64,000 nucleotides of DNA from contig NZ_WTYM01000052.1 of the NCBI RefSeq assembly GCF_009827435.1, positions 1 through 64,000 on the forward strand. The letters are read 5' to 3'. The stretch is from Croceibacterium salegens (lineage in GTDB: Bacteria; Pseudomonadota; Alphaproteobacteria; Sphingomonadales; Sphingomonadaceae). Shown piece by piece: positions 32,439 to 41,896 of this stretch. Within the stretch, counting starts at the first letter, position 1, and every line of letters begins with the position of its first letter. The translations under genes were made by a program, and so were the position numbers. The notes beneath the pieces are model-generated. The model searched no databases and was not told the DNA's origin. It saw nothing but the letters and a program-made list of their open reading frames with translations.

Positions 32439-33719
32439 GTGAACGGCGAAGCAGGCGAATTCGGAACCCCGGCGAAAGGCATCGCGGCGGATTCGACGTT
32501 CGCGCCGTTCCGCTGGCCGCTGTTCCGCGCCCTGTGGACCGCCAACCTCGTCTCGGCCGTCGGCAGCATGGTGCAGTCGACCGCCGCGGCCTGGCTGATG
32601 ACCGACCTGACGGATTCGCACCTGCTGGTCGCGCTGGTGCAGGCCTCGGTCGTCATCCCGATGCTATTCTTCGGCATGTTCGCCGGCGCGCTGGCCGACC
32701 ATTACGACCGCCGCACGGTCATGCTGGTGGCCAATGCGGGCATGGCGGCGGTCTCCGCGCTGCTTTCGGCGCTGGCCTGGTTCGATGCCGTGGCGCCGTG
32801 GTCGCTGCTGCTGTTCACCATGCTGATCGGCAGCGGCTTCGCACTCAACGGCCCGGCCTGGCAGGCATCGGTGCGCATGCAGGTCCCGCGTGAGGACTTG
32901 CCGCAGGCCATTTCGCTCAATTCGATCGCCTTCAACATGGCGCGCAGCGTCGGCCCGGCGATCGGCGGGTTGCTGCTCTCGCTTTCGGGGCCGAAGCTGG
33001 CCTTCACGGTCAACGCGCTCAGCTACATTCTGATGATCCTCGTCCTGCTGCGCTGGCGACCGCCGCCGCGTGGGACGGCCGGGCGCCGCGCGATTCTCCC
33101 GGCTATCGGCGCGGCGCTGCGCTTCTGCGCTTCGTCGAGCCCCGTGCGCCGGGTCCTGCTGCGCGGCTTCGCCTTCGGTGTCGGTGCGATGGGCTACCAG
33201 GCGCTGATCCCTCTGGTCCTGCGCGACCAGGTCGGCGGCGGGGAATTCGAGTTCGGTCTGGTGCTCGGCGCGTTCGGGATCGGGTCGGTGGTCACCGCGT
33301 TATGGATCGCCCCGTTCCGCCGCCGCTTCGGGCCCGAGGCGGCGGTCAGCCTGGCCATGCTCTGTTCGGCCGTGGCGCTCTGCGTTCTCGCCCTGTCGTC
33401 CTCGCTCCCACAGGCCATCGCCGGCAGCGCGCTGGCCGGCGCCGGGCAGGTTATCGCGATGACGAGTCTCAACGTCTCGATGCAGTTGCGCAGCCCCGAG
33501 GAAATCCTCGGGCGCTGCCTATCGATCTTCCAGGCGCTGTCGTTCGGGGGCTTCGCCATCGGCTCGTGGATCTGGGGCGCGCTGGCCGATGCTGCCGGAT
33601 TGCCGCCAGCGCTTCTCGTCGCCTCCGCATGGCTCGCGATAGCCATGGTGACGCTGCGAATGTTCGCGCCAATGCCAAGGATTGGTGAAGGAACAGTGGG
33701 TTCCGGACCGAAGACATGA
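32439..33719 (+). CDS. MFS transporter (EntS-like, MFS_3)
   Basis: A 426-residue 12-span major facilitator of the enterobactin-exporter-like MFS_3 group. Visible: NLVSAVGSMVQSTAAAWLMTDLT in span 1 and GMFAGALADHYDRRTVML, the family's loop 2-3 motif. ARSVGPAIGGLLLSLSGPKLAFTVNALSY follows in the fifth span region, and SIFQALSFGGFAIGSWIWGALAD near the end. An export role for a small molecule is likely; the substrate is unknown. GTG 32439 is preferred; a TTG at 32403 is also in frame. Confidence 0.88.
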   Translation: MNGEAGEFGTPAKGIAADSTFAPFRWPLFRALWTANLVSAVGSMVQSTAAAWLMTDLTDSHLLVALVQASVVIPMLFFGMFAGALADHYDRRTVMLVANAGMAAVSALLSALAWFDAVAPWSLLLFTMLIGSGFALNGPAWQASVRMQVPREDLPQAISLNSIAFNMARSVGPAIGGLLLSLSGPKLAFTVNALSYILMILVLLRWRPPPRGTAGRRAILPAIGAALRFCASSSPVRRVLLRGFAFGVGAMGYQALIPLVLRDQVGGGEFEFGLVLGAFGIGSVVTALWIAPFRRRFGPEAAVSLAMLCSAVALCVLALSSSLPQAIAGSALAGAGQVIAMTSLNVSMQLRSPEEILGRCLSIFQALSFGGFAIGSWIWGALADAAGLPPALLVASAWLAIAMVTLRMFAPMPRIGEGTVGSGPKT

Positions 33720-33826
33720 CGTCACCGGATTGAATTTCTTGCCGCCCCCACCGGCTTCTTAACGGTTAATTTACCACGCTGCGCCAGAACGGTCCCTGAT
33801 ATGACAGAGCCGGGGACGCATTTGCC

Positions 33827-35644
33827 ATGGATACGTTGAGGGGCAGCTTCGGAGCGCTCGATACGGAGCGCGATTACGACGCGGGCGAAGACGACTTCGA
33901 CCGCGAAGCCCCGCCGGCATCGATCGGCACCGACGAACGCCGCATGCAGGTCCGTGCCTACAACCACTGGGCCAGCCTGCTCGAGGACCGCAATTTCCCG
34001 GCGATCGACGACCTCGACGTTGCCGACCTGCCCGATTTCGGCCCCTACAGCGTGCTACTCGACTTCACCGCGGGGATCGAGAACCCGGGCATCGCCTATC
34101 TCGGTTCGGAACTGGCCGAAGAGTGCGAAGTCACGCCGCAGAACCTGCAGACGCTGTCCGACGTACCGGCACGCTCGCTCCTCAGCCGCATCACCGACCA
34201 CTACATGCAGATTCTCGCCAACCAGGCGCCGATCGGGTTCGAAGCCGAATTCGTCAACCAGCGCGGGGCGACGATCCTCTATCGCGGGATCCTGCTGCCG
34301 TTCTCGACCGACGACGAGAAGATCGACTTCATCTATGGCGTGATCAACTGGAAGGAGCTGGCCGACCAGCACACCTCCGACGAGCTGCTGCTGCAGGTCG
34401 ACCAGGCTCTCGAGCAGAAGCCGGCGACCGCGCCGAGCCGCTTCGACGATACGCCGATGACCGACTGGGCCGACGGCCCGGGCTCGACGGTGGCCAACGA
34501 CATCGGCGACGACGATTACGCGGAAGAACCACTTGCCGCCGCGCCGGCGCCCTTCGGCGCCAACCTCGGCTATCGCCCCGGCGAGGACGAGGACGAGGAA
34601 GACGAAGACGGTCCGATCGACTATGCGGCCAAGTTCGGCCTCAACTACGATGACGACGAAGAATTCGAAGAAGGCGAAGGCGAGGAAGAGCCCGAGGACG
34701 ACGGCATGCCGCGTCCCTCGTTCGGATCGCTGACCTCGATCGGAGGCGGCCTGCGCAAGACCGAGCGCACCGCGGTGCTCGAGCTTCCCGAAGACGATCA
34801 GGAATTCCCGGAAACCGGCTACGAAACCGAGTCGAGCGAGGATGCCGGCGACTACGCCGAAACCTATGCTCCCTACGAGGAACCGGCAGGATACGAAGAG
34901 CCGGCCTACGAAGCTCCCGAGCCCGAATCGGTGCCCGAGTACGAAGCCGCGCCGGTTGCTTACGAACCGGCTTACGAGCAGGGCTATGAAGCGATCGAGG
35001 ACGAACCGTCTTCGGAAATCGAACTTGCCGAACTCGACCCCGCCGACATGGAACTGGGTGACTGGCTCGCCGCGGCGCGCGAAATGGCCGCTGCCGCGCG
35101 GACCAGCGAAGACCGCACCCGCACCGCGCTCTACGAAGCGATCGGCCGGGCCTACGACTTCTCGCTCGCCGCCACCGACCAGCCGGAAGATTTTGACGAA
35201 CTGCTGGTCGATTCCGGCCTGACGATGCAGGATCGCGCGCCGATGACGCCGATCGTCAAGCTCGTGTTCGGCGCCGACTACGACAAGACCCGCGTCACCG
35301 AATACGCCGCCGCGCTCAGCCACGCCCACCGGCTCGAACTGCCGCGCGGGACGCTCGGCGACTACCTGCGCAACGCCGAAGGCGGCCTCAAGGGCGTCGT
35401 CCAGGCCGAGCGCCGGATGCGCAAGGCCGAGAGCGGCAAGGACATCGGCGAGGATCCGCGCGAGGCGCTGGCCGAAGCGCTGCGCGCCATGCCGGCGATC
35501 GAGCTCGACGACATCGACCCGAACGGCGCCGAATTCGCGCTGGTGATGATCCGCCGCTGCGACGACGGCACCATCGAACTGGTCGGCGAAGTGCCCGAGG
35601 ATACGAGCCTGCTCGAACGCGCGGCGAAGAAGCTCGTCGGCTAA
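33827..35644 (+). CDS. PAS-like N-terminal domain protein with long acidic middle region
   Basis: A 605-residue protein. Residues about 40-190 look like a PAS-type sensory fold (VRAYNHWASLLEDRNFPAIDDLD, FGPYSVLLDFTAGIENPGIAYLG, PIGFEAEFVNQRGATILYRGILLPFS, FIYGVINWKELAD). Residues 200-400 are extremely acidic and repetitive (EEPAGYEEPAYEAPEPES) and must be disordered. The last 200 residues form a helical domain (LGDWLAAAREMAAAARTSEDRTRTALYEAIGRAYDF). No output domain is recognised. Similar proteins occur in Erythrobacteraceae, to my knowledge uncharacterised. Confidence 0.8.
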   Translation: MDTLRGSFGALDTERDYDAGEDDFDREAPPASIGTDERRMQVRAYNHWASLLEDRNFPAIDDLDVADLPDFGPYSVLLDFTAGIENPGIAYLGSELAEECEVTPQNLQTLSDVPARSLLSRITDHYMQILANQAPIGFEAEFVNQRGATILYRGILLPFSTDDEKIDFIYGVINWKELADQHTSDELLLQVDQALEQKPATAPSRFDDTPMTDWADGPGSTVANDIGDDDYAEEPLAAAPAPFGANLGYRPGEDEDEEDEDGPIDYAAKFGLNYDDDEEFEEGEGEEEPEDDGMPRPSFGSLTSIGGGLRKTERTAVLELPEDDQEFPETGYETESSEDAGDYAETYAPYEEPAGYEEPAYEAPEPESVPEYEAAPVAYEPAYEQGYEAIEDEPSSEIELAELDPADMELGDWLAAAREMAAAARTSEDRTRTALYEAIGRAYDFSLAATDQPEDFDELLVDSGLTMQDRAPMTPIVKLVFGADYDKTRVTEYAAALSHAHRLELPRGTLGDYLRNAEGGLKGVVQAERRMRKAESGKDIGEDPREALAEALRAMPAIELDDIDPNGAEFALVMIRRCDDGTIELVGEVPEDTSLLERAAKKLVG

Positions 35645-35695
35645 CTTCCGCACGGGCCTTGCCCACCCACAGCAACGGCGTGTAGCGCGCAAGGC

Positions 35696-36631
35696 ATGTC
35701 CTTGCGCGTTGCCGCGTTCATCTCCCTGGGCCTAACCGCCGTCGTCGCCCTCGGTGTGGTCGGGACCTATTTCTGGGCGGTGCGCAGCCAGTCGGTCGCG
35801 ACGCTCGACTGGCTCGACCAGCAATTCCCGCGAACCGTTGCCACCCTTCCGCCGGTCAGCGCCGCCTATGGCAGCGATCCGCACCAGGTCGTCGTGGTCT
35901 ATCGCCCGGCCGGGATGAGCAACCCGCCACTGGTGGCCTTCATCCACGGCGGCGGCTGGCGAAACGGCAGCCCGGACGACTACGGATTCGTCGCTCGCGC
36001 CTTCGCGCAGCGAGGCTACGCCACGGCGCTGGTCGGCTATCGACTCAACGGCACCGGCCGCTTCCCGGCCATGCTCGAAGACAGCGCGGCGGCGGTCCGC
36101 TGGCTGCTCGACCATGCTGACGAACTCGGCGTTTCGACCGACAAACTACTGTTATCCGGGCATTCTGCCGGAGCTTATAACGCGGTCATGCTGTCGCTCG
36201 ACCGGCAATGGCTCGAGCGAGAGGACGTACCCGAGGGCACCGTGAAGGGCGTCGCCGGGCTCGCCGGACCGTACGACTTCTACCCCTGGGACAGCGACTA
36301 TTCGCGCGCCGCGTTCGGGGCCTGGCCAAATCCCCGGCAAACCCAGCCGATCGATTTCGCGCGCGGCGATGCGCCGCCGATGCTGCTGGTCACCGGCGAC
36401 GCCGACGAGACGGTCAAGCCGCGCAATTCGCAGGCTATCGCCGCACGCCAGCAGGAACTCGGTGCCCGCGCCGAAGTCCTCGTCCTGTCCGGCTACAGCC
36501 ATGCCGGTACGCTGACCCATATCGCCCGGCCGTTCGACCGCGACAGCCGCGAAATCGATGCGATCATGGCCTTTTTCGATTCCATCGCCCACAACACCGC
36601 TTCAGCGGCGGTTCAGCCCGCCAAGCGATAG
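35696..36631 (+). CDS. Alpha/beta hydrolase (carboxylesterase, BD-FAE-like)
   Basis: A 311-residue esterase with a single N-terminal membrane anchor (AAFISLGLTAVVALGVVGTYFW). The hydrolase core has the oxyanion motif AFIHGGGWRNGS, the nucleophile elbow LLSGHSAGAYNAV, the acid in VTGDADETVKP and the late histidine LSGYSHAGTLTH. It belongs to the hormone-sensitive-lipase/BD-FAE-like esterases. The substrate is unknown. It is followed 11 nt later by the M48 protease gene. Confidence 0.88.
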   Translation: MSLRVAAFISLGLTAVVALGVVGTYFWAVRSQSVATLDWLDQQFPRTVATLPPVSAAYGSDPHQVVVVYRPAGMSNPPLVAFIHGGGWRNGSPDDYGFVARAFAQRGYATALVGYRLNGTGRFPAMLEDSAAAVRWLLDHADELGVSTDKLLLSGHSAGAYNAVMLSLDRQWLEREDVPEGTVKGVAGLAGPYDFYPWDSDYSRAAFGAWPNPRQTQPIDFARGDAPPMLLVTGDADETVKPRNSQAIAARQQELGARAEVLVLSGYSHAGTLTHIARPFDRDSREIDAIMAFFDSIAHNTASAAVQPAKR

Positions 36632-36642
36632 CGGAACCCGAC

Positions 36643-38100
36643 ATGCGCCTTCTCACCAGACTGCTCGCCTGCCTCGCCGCCGCATCGATGCTGCTGGCCC
36701 AGCCGGTGGCGGCGCAATCGATCCTCCGCGACTCCGAGACCGAGAAGCTGCTCCAGGACATGGTCAATCCGCTGGTCGAGGCCGCCGGCATGCCAAAGGG
36801 CTCGGTCGAGGTCGTGCTGATCAACGATCCCACGCTCAATGCCTTTGTTGCCGGCGGACAGCGGATCTACGTTCACTCCGGGCTGATCAACGCGGCGGAC
36901 AGCGCCAACGAAGTGCAGGGCGTGCTGGCGCACGAACTCGGTCACATCATCGGCGGTCACGTCATTCGTTTCGATGAAGGTTTAAAGAAGGCGACCAACA
37001 TCACGATCCTGTCGCTGCTGGTCGGCATCGCCGCCGCCGCGGCCGGCGCGGGCGACGCAGCAATGGGAGCGCTGGCGATGGGCCAGCAAGCCGCCTACGG
37101 CTCGCTCCTCGCTTTCAGCCGCGCGCAGGAGGCGACCGCAGACGCTTCGAGCGTTCACCTCCTCAAATGCGCAAGGATAAGCGGCAGGGGCGCTGTGAAC
37201 TTCTTTCGCAAACTCGAGAACCTGGAATACCGCTACGGTTACAGCCAGAGCGAGGAAGCAGGCTTCACCCGCACCCATCCGCTTACCGGAGACCGCATCA
37301 CGCGGCTCGAAGACGATCTGAAGGGCGATCCTGCCTGGAACGATGCGCCGCCGGTCGACCTCAAAGCCAGCGTCGAACGCCCGGCAACGATCGACAGCGC
37401 ATTGCCATCACCGACCGTCGTTGGCGACTGTCCCCCCGTGCAGGAAAAGGCCGGCGATATTGAAACGCGCTTCCAGCGCGTGAAGGCCAAGCTCTACGGC
37501 TACCTTGCCAAGCCGAGCGATACGCTGCGCAGCTTCCCGCCTTACGTAAACACGGTGCCGGCGCACTATGCCCGGGCCTACGCCTATCACAAGGAGGCCC
37601 TGCTCGACGATGCGGTCCGCGAGACCGACGCGCTGCTCGCCACCGATCCCAGCGACCCATACTTCCTCGAGCTCAAGGGGCAGGTGCTGCTCGAATCCGG
37701 CCATCCCGATGAAGCGCTGGCGCCGCTTCGCCAGGCGACCCTGCTGACCAACAACGATCCGCTGATCGCCGGAACTTTCGGCCATGCGCTGGTCGCGACA
37801 GAAGACCCGAAGCACTACGACGAAGCCGAAGAGGTGCTGCGCGCGGCAGTCGCCAAGGATCGCGAGAATCCTTTCGCCTGGTACAACCTGGGGACGGTTT
37901 ACGGCGCCAAGGGCGACATCCCGCGGGCGCGCCTCGCCAGTTCTGAACAGCAGGTCATGACCGGCGCTTCAGCCGAAGCGTTGCGCAACGCGGAGGCGGC
38001 CGAAGCCGGGCTCGATCAGGGTTCGCCGGACTGGATCCGCGCCCAGGACGTGGCCATGCAGGCCCGCGCGCAGCTTGAACGCGAGAAAGACCGCAAGTAA
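36643..38100 (+). CDS. Periplasmic M48 zinc metalloprotease with TPR domain (BepA-like)
   Basis: A 485-residue protein. It has a signal peptide (MRLLTRLLACLAAASMLLAQPVAAQ) and an M48 peptidase domain with the zinc motif VLAHELGHIIGGHVIR and the third ligand region in SRAQEATADASSVHLL. A C-terminal TPR array covers about 300-480 (AYAYHKEALLDDAVRETDALLATDP, LVATEDPKHYDEAEEVLRAAV). This is the layout of BepA/YfgC, which quality-controls outer-membrane proteins such as LptD. The next gene, a DsbA-like protein, fits the same envelope-folding theme. Confidence 0.9.
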   Translation: MRLLTRLLACLAAASMLLAQPVAAQSILRDSETEKLLQDMVNPLVEAAGMPKGSVEVVLINDPTLNAFVAGGQRIYVHSGLINAADSANEVQGVLAHELGHIIGGHVIRFDEGLKKATNITILSLLVGIAAAAAGAGDAAMGALAMGQQAAYGSLLAFSRAQEATADASSVHLLKCARISGRGAVNFFRKLENLEYRYGYSQSEEAGFTRTHPLTGDRITRLEDDLKGDPAWNDAPPVDLKASVERPATIDSALPSPTVVGDCPPVQEKAGDIETRFQRVKAKLYGYLAKPSDTLRSFPPYVNTVPAHYARAYAYHKEALLDDAVRETDALLATDPSDPYFLELKGQVLLESGHPDEALAPLRQATLLTNNDPLIAGTFGHALVATEDPKHYDEAEEVLRAAVAKDRENPFAWYNLGTVYGAKGDIPRARLASSEQQVMTGASAEALRNAEAAEAGLDQGSPDWIRAQDVAMQARAQLEREKDRK

Positions 38101-38110
38101 GCCCGTGGCC

Positions 38111-38803
38111 ATGCGCTGGCTCCTTACATTCGTGATTGCAGTCATCGGCGGCTTCGCCGGGTCTGCCGTGTGGTCCTATGCCGGCTTCGGCGGCGAAGCG
38201 ACGCGGACCTACCTGATGGCCAACCCCGAAGTCCTGCCAAAGGCGATGGAGGAACTCACCAAGCGCGAGCAATCGGCCCGCATCGGATCCCTGCGCGCCG
38301 ATCTCGAACTGCCCTTCCCGGGGGCGGTGCTGGGTAACCCCAACGGCAAGGTCACCGTAGTCGAGTTCACAGACTACGCCTGCGGGTACTGCCGCATGAG
38401 CGTGGCCGACGTGAAGCGGCTGGTGAAGGAAAACCCGGACCTGCGCGTGGTGATGCGCGAATACCCGATCCTGCGCCCCGAAAGCGTCGATGCCGCGCGC
38501 ATGGCGCTGGCCGCCGCGCAACAGGGCAAGTACGCCGAGTTCCACGATGCGATGTACGAGATCGGCACGCCCGACGCGCAGACCATCGCCGAGGCGGCGA
38601 AGCGCGCCGGGCTCGACATGGAAAAGGCCAACGCGGCCATCGCCAGCGGCACTTTGGATTCGTTCCTGCAGACGAATCACCAGCTCGCCTCACAGGTCGG
38701 CATCAGCGGGACGCCCGGCTGGGTGATCGGCGACCGGGTGATCGACGGTGCAGTAGGCCACGAGGCGCTGGCCAGCGCGATCGCGGAGGCGCGCGAGTCC
38801 TGA
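38111..38803 (+). CDS. DsbA-family thioredoxin-fold disulfide protein
   Basis: A 230-residue periplasmic or membrane-anchored protein with an N-terminal anchor (WLLTFVIAVIGGFAGSAVW). The thioredoxin/DsbA domain has active site CGYC (EFTDYACGYCRMS) and cis-Pro region GISGTPGWVIGDRVIDG, the Com1/DsbA-like subgroup. It forms or isomerises disulfides in exported proteins. ATG 38111 is chosen; GTG 38105 is an alternative two codons upstream. It starts 10 nt after the M48 protease stop. Confidence 0.9.
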   Translation: MRWLLTFVIAVIGGFAGSAVWSYAGFGGEATRTYLMANPEVLPKAMEELTKREQSARIGSLRADLELPFPGAVLGNPNGKVTVVEFTDYACGYCRMSVADVKRLVKENPDLRVVMREYPILRPESVDAARMALAAAQQGKYAEFHDAMYEIGTPDAQTIAEAAKRAGLDMEKANAAIASGTLDSFLQTNHQLASQVGISGTPGWVIGDRVIDGAVGHEALASAIAEARES

Positions 38804-38886
38804 ACGCGCTGACTTCCTTTTTCCGGCGCAAGTCGGACAGCCGACCGGCGGCTTCCGCCACCGCCGAACAGGCTCACACGAAACCA

Positions 38887-40077
38887 ATGCTGCCGGTGAA
38901 GCCGACCCCGTTCTTCGCCGACAAGAACCGCGCCTTCTGGAACCTCCAGCTGATAGGCTGGATCGGCGCCATGATGCTGCGCACGATGATCATCTTCGCC
39001 AACCAGCAACCGGCCGGGTTGCTGGTGATCGTTTTCGTGGAGATGATGACCGGCTTTTCGATCAGCCTCGTGCTGTCGGTCATCTATCGCCACCTGATAA
39101 ACCGCAGCGCGCTGGTCACCTGGGGTCTGACCGCGCTGGTCCTGACCGTCGCCGTGACGATGTACGCTTCGATCGATTCCTGGCTGCAGGGGATTTATTA
39201 CGCCAACATCCGCGAAACGAGCTTCGCCCAGCGCTTCGTGGCGCTGATCTTCCTCGACGGATCGCTTCTGGGCGCCTGGTCGGCGCTCTATTACGCGATC
39301 AACTTCTTCCTCCAGGTCGAGGAACAGGCCGACCGGCTCGAACGCCTCGAGGCGCAGGCGACGAGCGCGCAGCTGGCCATGCTGCGCTACCAGCTCAACC
39401 CGCACTTCCTGTTCAACACGCTCAATTCGATCAGCACGCTGGTGCTGCTCAAACAGACCGAACCGGCCAACGCGATGCTCACCCGCCTTTCCGGCTTCCT
39501 GCGCCATACGCTGATCAGCGAGCCGGGTGCCAAGGTGACGGTGGCGCAGGAGGTCGAGACGCTGAAGCTCTACCTCGATATCGAGCGCATGCGGTTCGAG
39601 GACCGGCTGCGTACCGTGTTCAGCATCGATCCGGCGGCGGCCGAGGGCACAATCCCGAGCTTCCTGCTCCAGCCGTTGGTCGAAAACGCCATCAAGTACG
39701 CGGTCAGCCCGCAGGAGGAAGGCGCGCGCATCAGCCTCTCCGCCCAGCTGGTCGGGCAGCGGCTACGCCTGACCGTTTCCGACACCGGGCCGGGCATGCA
39801 GGGCGGGCGCTCGCGATCGGCCTTCCCCTCCGGATTCGCCGGCGCGGGCCGCCCGGTCTCGACCGGCGTCGGCCTCGCCAATATCCGCGACCGCCTTGCG
39901 CAAGCCTACGGCGAGGACCACCTGTTCGAGATACGCACCCCGGCGGACGGCGGTTTCACGGTAATCATCGAGATTCCCTACCAGCGTCTCGCCGGTCCGG
40001 CAGAAGGCGAGAAACCGATGCCTGCCTCGACAGTTAGTAACCCGTCCGCCCAGCGGGCTTTGGGATTTGAAGCATGA
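38887..40077 (+). CDS. Sensor histidine kinase, LytS/YehU (HisKA_7) type
   Basis: A 396-residue sensor. Four membrane spans lie in the first 150 residues (LQLIGWIGAMMLRTMIIFA, LLVIVFVEMMTGFSISLVLS, VTWGLTALVLTVAVTMYA, FVALIFLDGSLLGAWSALYY). A coiled-coil linker (EEQADRLERLEAQATSAQLA) leads to the His-kinase region with phospho-acceptor motif LRYQLNPHFLFNTLNSIS, and a HATPase domain follows (LLQPLVENAIKYAV, SDTGPGM, GVGLANIRDRL). No extracytoplasmic domain is present, so the signal is probably sensed in the membrane. It overlaps the regulator gene by ATGA. Confidence 0.92.
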   Translation: MLPVKPTPFFADKNRAFWNLQLIGWIGAMMLRTMIIFANQQPAGLLVIVFVEMMTGFSISLVLSVIYRHLINRSALVTWGLTALVLTVAVTMYASIDSWLQGIYYANIRETSFAQRFVALIFLDGSLLGAWSALYYAINFFLQVEEQADRLERLEAQATSAQLAMLRYQLNPHFLFNTLNSISTLVLLKQTEPANAMLTRLSGFLRHTLISEPGAKVTVAQEVETLKLYLDIERMRFEDRLRTVFSIDPAAAEGTIPSFLLQPLVENAIKYAVSPQEEGARISLSAQLVGQRLRLTVSDTGPGMQGGRSRSAFPSGFAGAGRPVSTGVGLANIRDRLAQAYGEDHLFEIRTPADGGFTVIIEIPYQRLAGPAEGEKPMPASTVSNPSAQRALGFEA

Positions 40078-40868
40078 CAATTCGAACAATCATCGTCGAC
40101 GACGAAAAGCTGGCCATCCAGGGCCTCCAGCTCCGCCTCGAGAAATTCAACGACGTCGACATCATAGAAACCTGCGCCAATGGCCGCGAGGCAATCCGCA
40201 AGATCAAGACCGAGAAGCCCGACCTGGTATTCCTCGACGTCCAGATGCCCGGATTCGACGGCTTTTCGGTGGTCAAGGGCGTGATGGAGATCGACCCGCC
40301 GCTCTTCGTCTTCGTTACCGCCTTCGAGGAACACGCGATCCGCGCCTTCGAAGCCAACGCAGTCAACTACCTGATGAAGCCCGTCGACGAGGACAAACTG
40401 GCCGACACGCTCGAACGCGTGCGCACACGGCTTGCGGAAAAGCGCTCGGCCGACGAGGCGCGCAAGTTGCAGGACGTGCTGGCCGAAGTCGCGCCCGAAG
40501 CGATGGAAAACCTGCCTGCCGAGGACGAAAACAGCGGGCGCTACGAAAAGCTCATCAACGTCAAGGACCGGGGGCAGATCTTTCGCGTCGACGTCGACAC
40601 GATCGAGCACATCGAGGCCGCTGGCGACTACATGTGCATCTACACCGGCGACAATTCGCTGATCCTGCGCGAAACGATGAAGGACCTCGAACGCCGGCTC
40701 GACCCGCGGGTGTTCCAGCGCGTCCACCGCTCGACAATCGTCAACCTCGACCAGGTCCGCCAGGTCAAACCGCACACCAACGGCGAGTGCTTCCTCGTGC
40801 TCGACAGTGGTGCGGAGGTGAAGGTCTCGCGCAGCTATCGCGACGTCGTCGCCAGATTCGTCCACTAG
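40074..40868 (+). CDS. LytTR-family response regulator
   Basis: A 264-residue response regulator. The receiver domain (1-120) has IIVDDEKLA, the phospho-acceptor aspartate in LVFLDVQMPGFDG, and the switch region FVFVTAFEEHA ... YLMKPVD. The C-terminal LytTR DNA-binding domain (about 155-264) has IEHIEAAGDYMCIYTGD and FQRVHRSTIVNLDQV. Coupled by ATGA to the LytS-type kinase, so the two form a two-component system; targets are unknown. Confidence 0.95.
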   Translation: MTIRTIIVDDEKLAIQGLQLRLEKFNDVDIIETCANGREAIRKIKTEKPDLVFLDVQMPGFDGFSVVKGVMEIDPPLFVFVTAFEEHAIRAFEANAVNYLMKPVDEDKLADTLERVRTRLAEKRSADEARKLQDVLAEVAPEAMENLPAEDENSGRYEKLINVKDRGQIFRVDVDTIEHIEAAGDYMCIYTGDNSLILRETMKDLERRLDPRVFQRVHRSTIVNLDQVRQVKPHTNGECFLVLDSGAEVKVSRSYRDVVARFVH

Positions 40869-40876
40869 CCCAACCT

Positions 40877-40955
40877 CGTTCGTTTCGAGCGGAGGCCTCA
40901 GGCCGTAGTCGAGATGCGCCGCACGACGCGTCTCGACTTGGCTCGACGCGAGAGG
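40877..40955. repeat. REP-like palindromic intergenic sequence
   Basis: Between the regulator and nadC lies a block built from repeated TCTCGAC/GTCGAGA-type words (TTCGAGC, GTCGAGATGCG, CGCGTCTCGAC, GCTCGACGCGAGAG) that can fold on itself. It resembles the dispersed palindromic repeats found between genes in Erythrobacter-like genomes. Only one copy is seen here, so the repeat status is inferred. Confidence 0.4.
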
Positions 40956-40969
40956 GTAGGGAGTAACCG

Positions 40970-41833
40970 ATGACTGCCTTCGCCCTCCCCGGTCTCGACC
41001 TCGACGCTTTCGTCCGCGCCATGCTCGACGAGGATCTTGGCGTCGGATGGCCGGGCGGGGGTCACGACGTCACGGCGGAAAGCGTCATTCCGGCCGATGC
41101 GCGCTTTTCCGGCGTCATGGACAGCCGTGACGCCATCGTCGTCGCTGGCCTGCCGATTGCCGCCGCCTTCTTCCACGCGCTCGATCCGGCGATGCAGATC
41201 GAGATACTGGTCGAGGAAGGTGCCGAGGTGGAGCCGGGCGCGGACCTGATGCGCCTGACCGGCAACGCCCGCGCCATGCTCACCGCCGAACGCAGCGCGC
41301 TCAACACCGTTCAGCACCTTTCGGGCATCGCCACGATGACGCGCGAATACGTCCGCGCGATGGGTGACGCCGGAGCGGTCCTGCTCGATACCCGCAAGAC
41401 CATCCCCGGCCTGCGGCACCTCGAAAAGTACGCCACGCGGATGGGCGGGGCGCAGAACCACCGTATGGGACTGTGGGATGCGGCAATGATCAAGGACAAC
41501 CACATCCTCGTTGCCGGATCTGTCGAACAAGCCGTCGGCGCGGCCCGGAGGGCGGGGGTCGAACAGGTCATCTGCGAAGTCGACCGTATCGAACAGATCG
41601 AGCCGGCATTGGCCGCGGGTGCGAGCCACCTGCTGCTCGACAACATGCCGCCCGAAACCCTGCGCGAGGCGGTCGCATTGGTGGCCGGGCGCGTGCCGAC
41701 CGAAGCCTCGGGTGGGGTCAATCTCGCCACGATCGGGGCGATTGCCGCGACGGGCGTCGACTACGTCTCGGTCGGGCGCCTCACGCAAAGCGCCCCGGCC
41801 GCCGATATCGGGCTCGATTTCACCCCCCTTTGA
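40970..41833 (+). CDS. nadC: Nicotinate-nucleotide pyrophosphorylase (carboxylating)
   Basis: A 287-residue NadC (quinolinate phosphoribosyltransferase), which converts quinolinate and PRPP to nicotinate mononucleotide in NAD synthesis. Signatures: DEDLGVGWPGGGHDVTAE, the substrate-binding NTVQHLSGIATMT, DTRKTIPGLRHLEKYA, GGAQNHRMGLWDAAMIKDNH and EASGGVNLATIGAIAATGVDYVSVGRLT. Length and motifs are normal. nadA/nadB are not in the window. Confidence 0.96.
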   Translation: MTAFALPGLDLDAFVRAMLDEDLGVGWPGGGHDVTAESVIPADARFSGVMDSRDAIVVAGLPIAAAFFHALDPAMQIEILVEEGAEVEPGADLMRLTGNARAMLTAERSALNTVQHLSGIATMTREYVRAMGDAGAVLLDTRKTIPGLRHLEKYATRMGGAQNHRMGLWDAAMIKDNHILVAGSVEQAVGAARRAGVEQVICEVDRIEQIEPALAAGASHLLLDNMPPETLREAVALVAGRVPTEASGGVNLATIGAIAATGVDYVSVGRLTQSAPAADIGLDFTPL

Positions 41834-41896
41834 CGATCCGATTGCCTGCTCGCCGCGCTTGCGGCACAAGGTCGCGATCTAGGGGAGGTACCTGAA

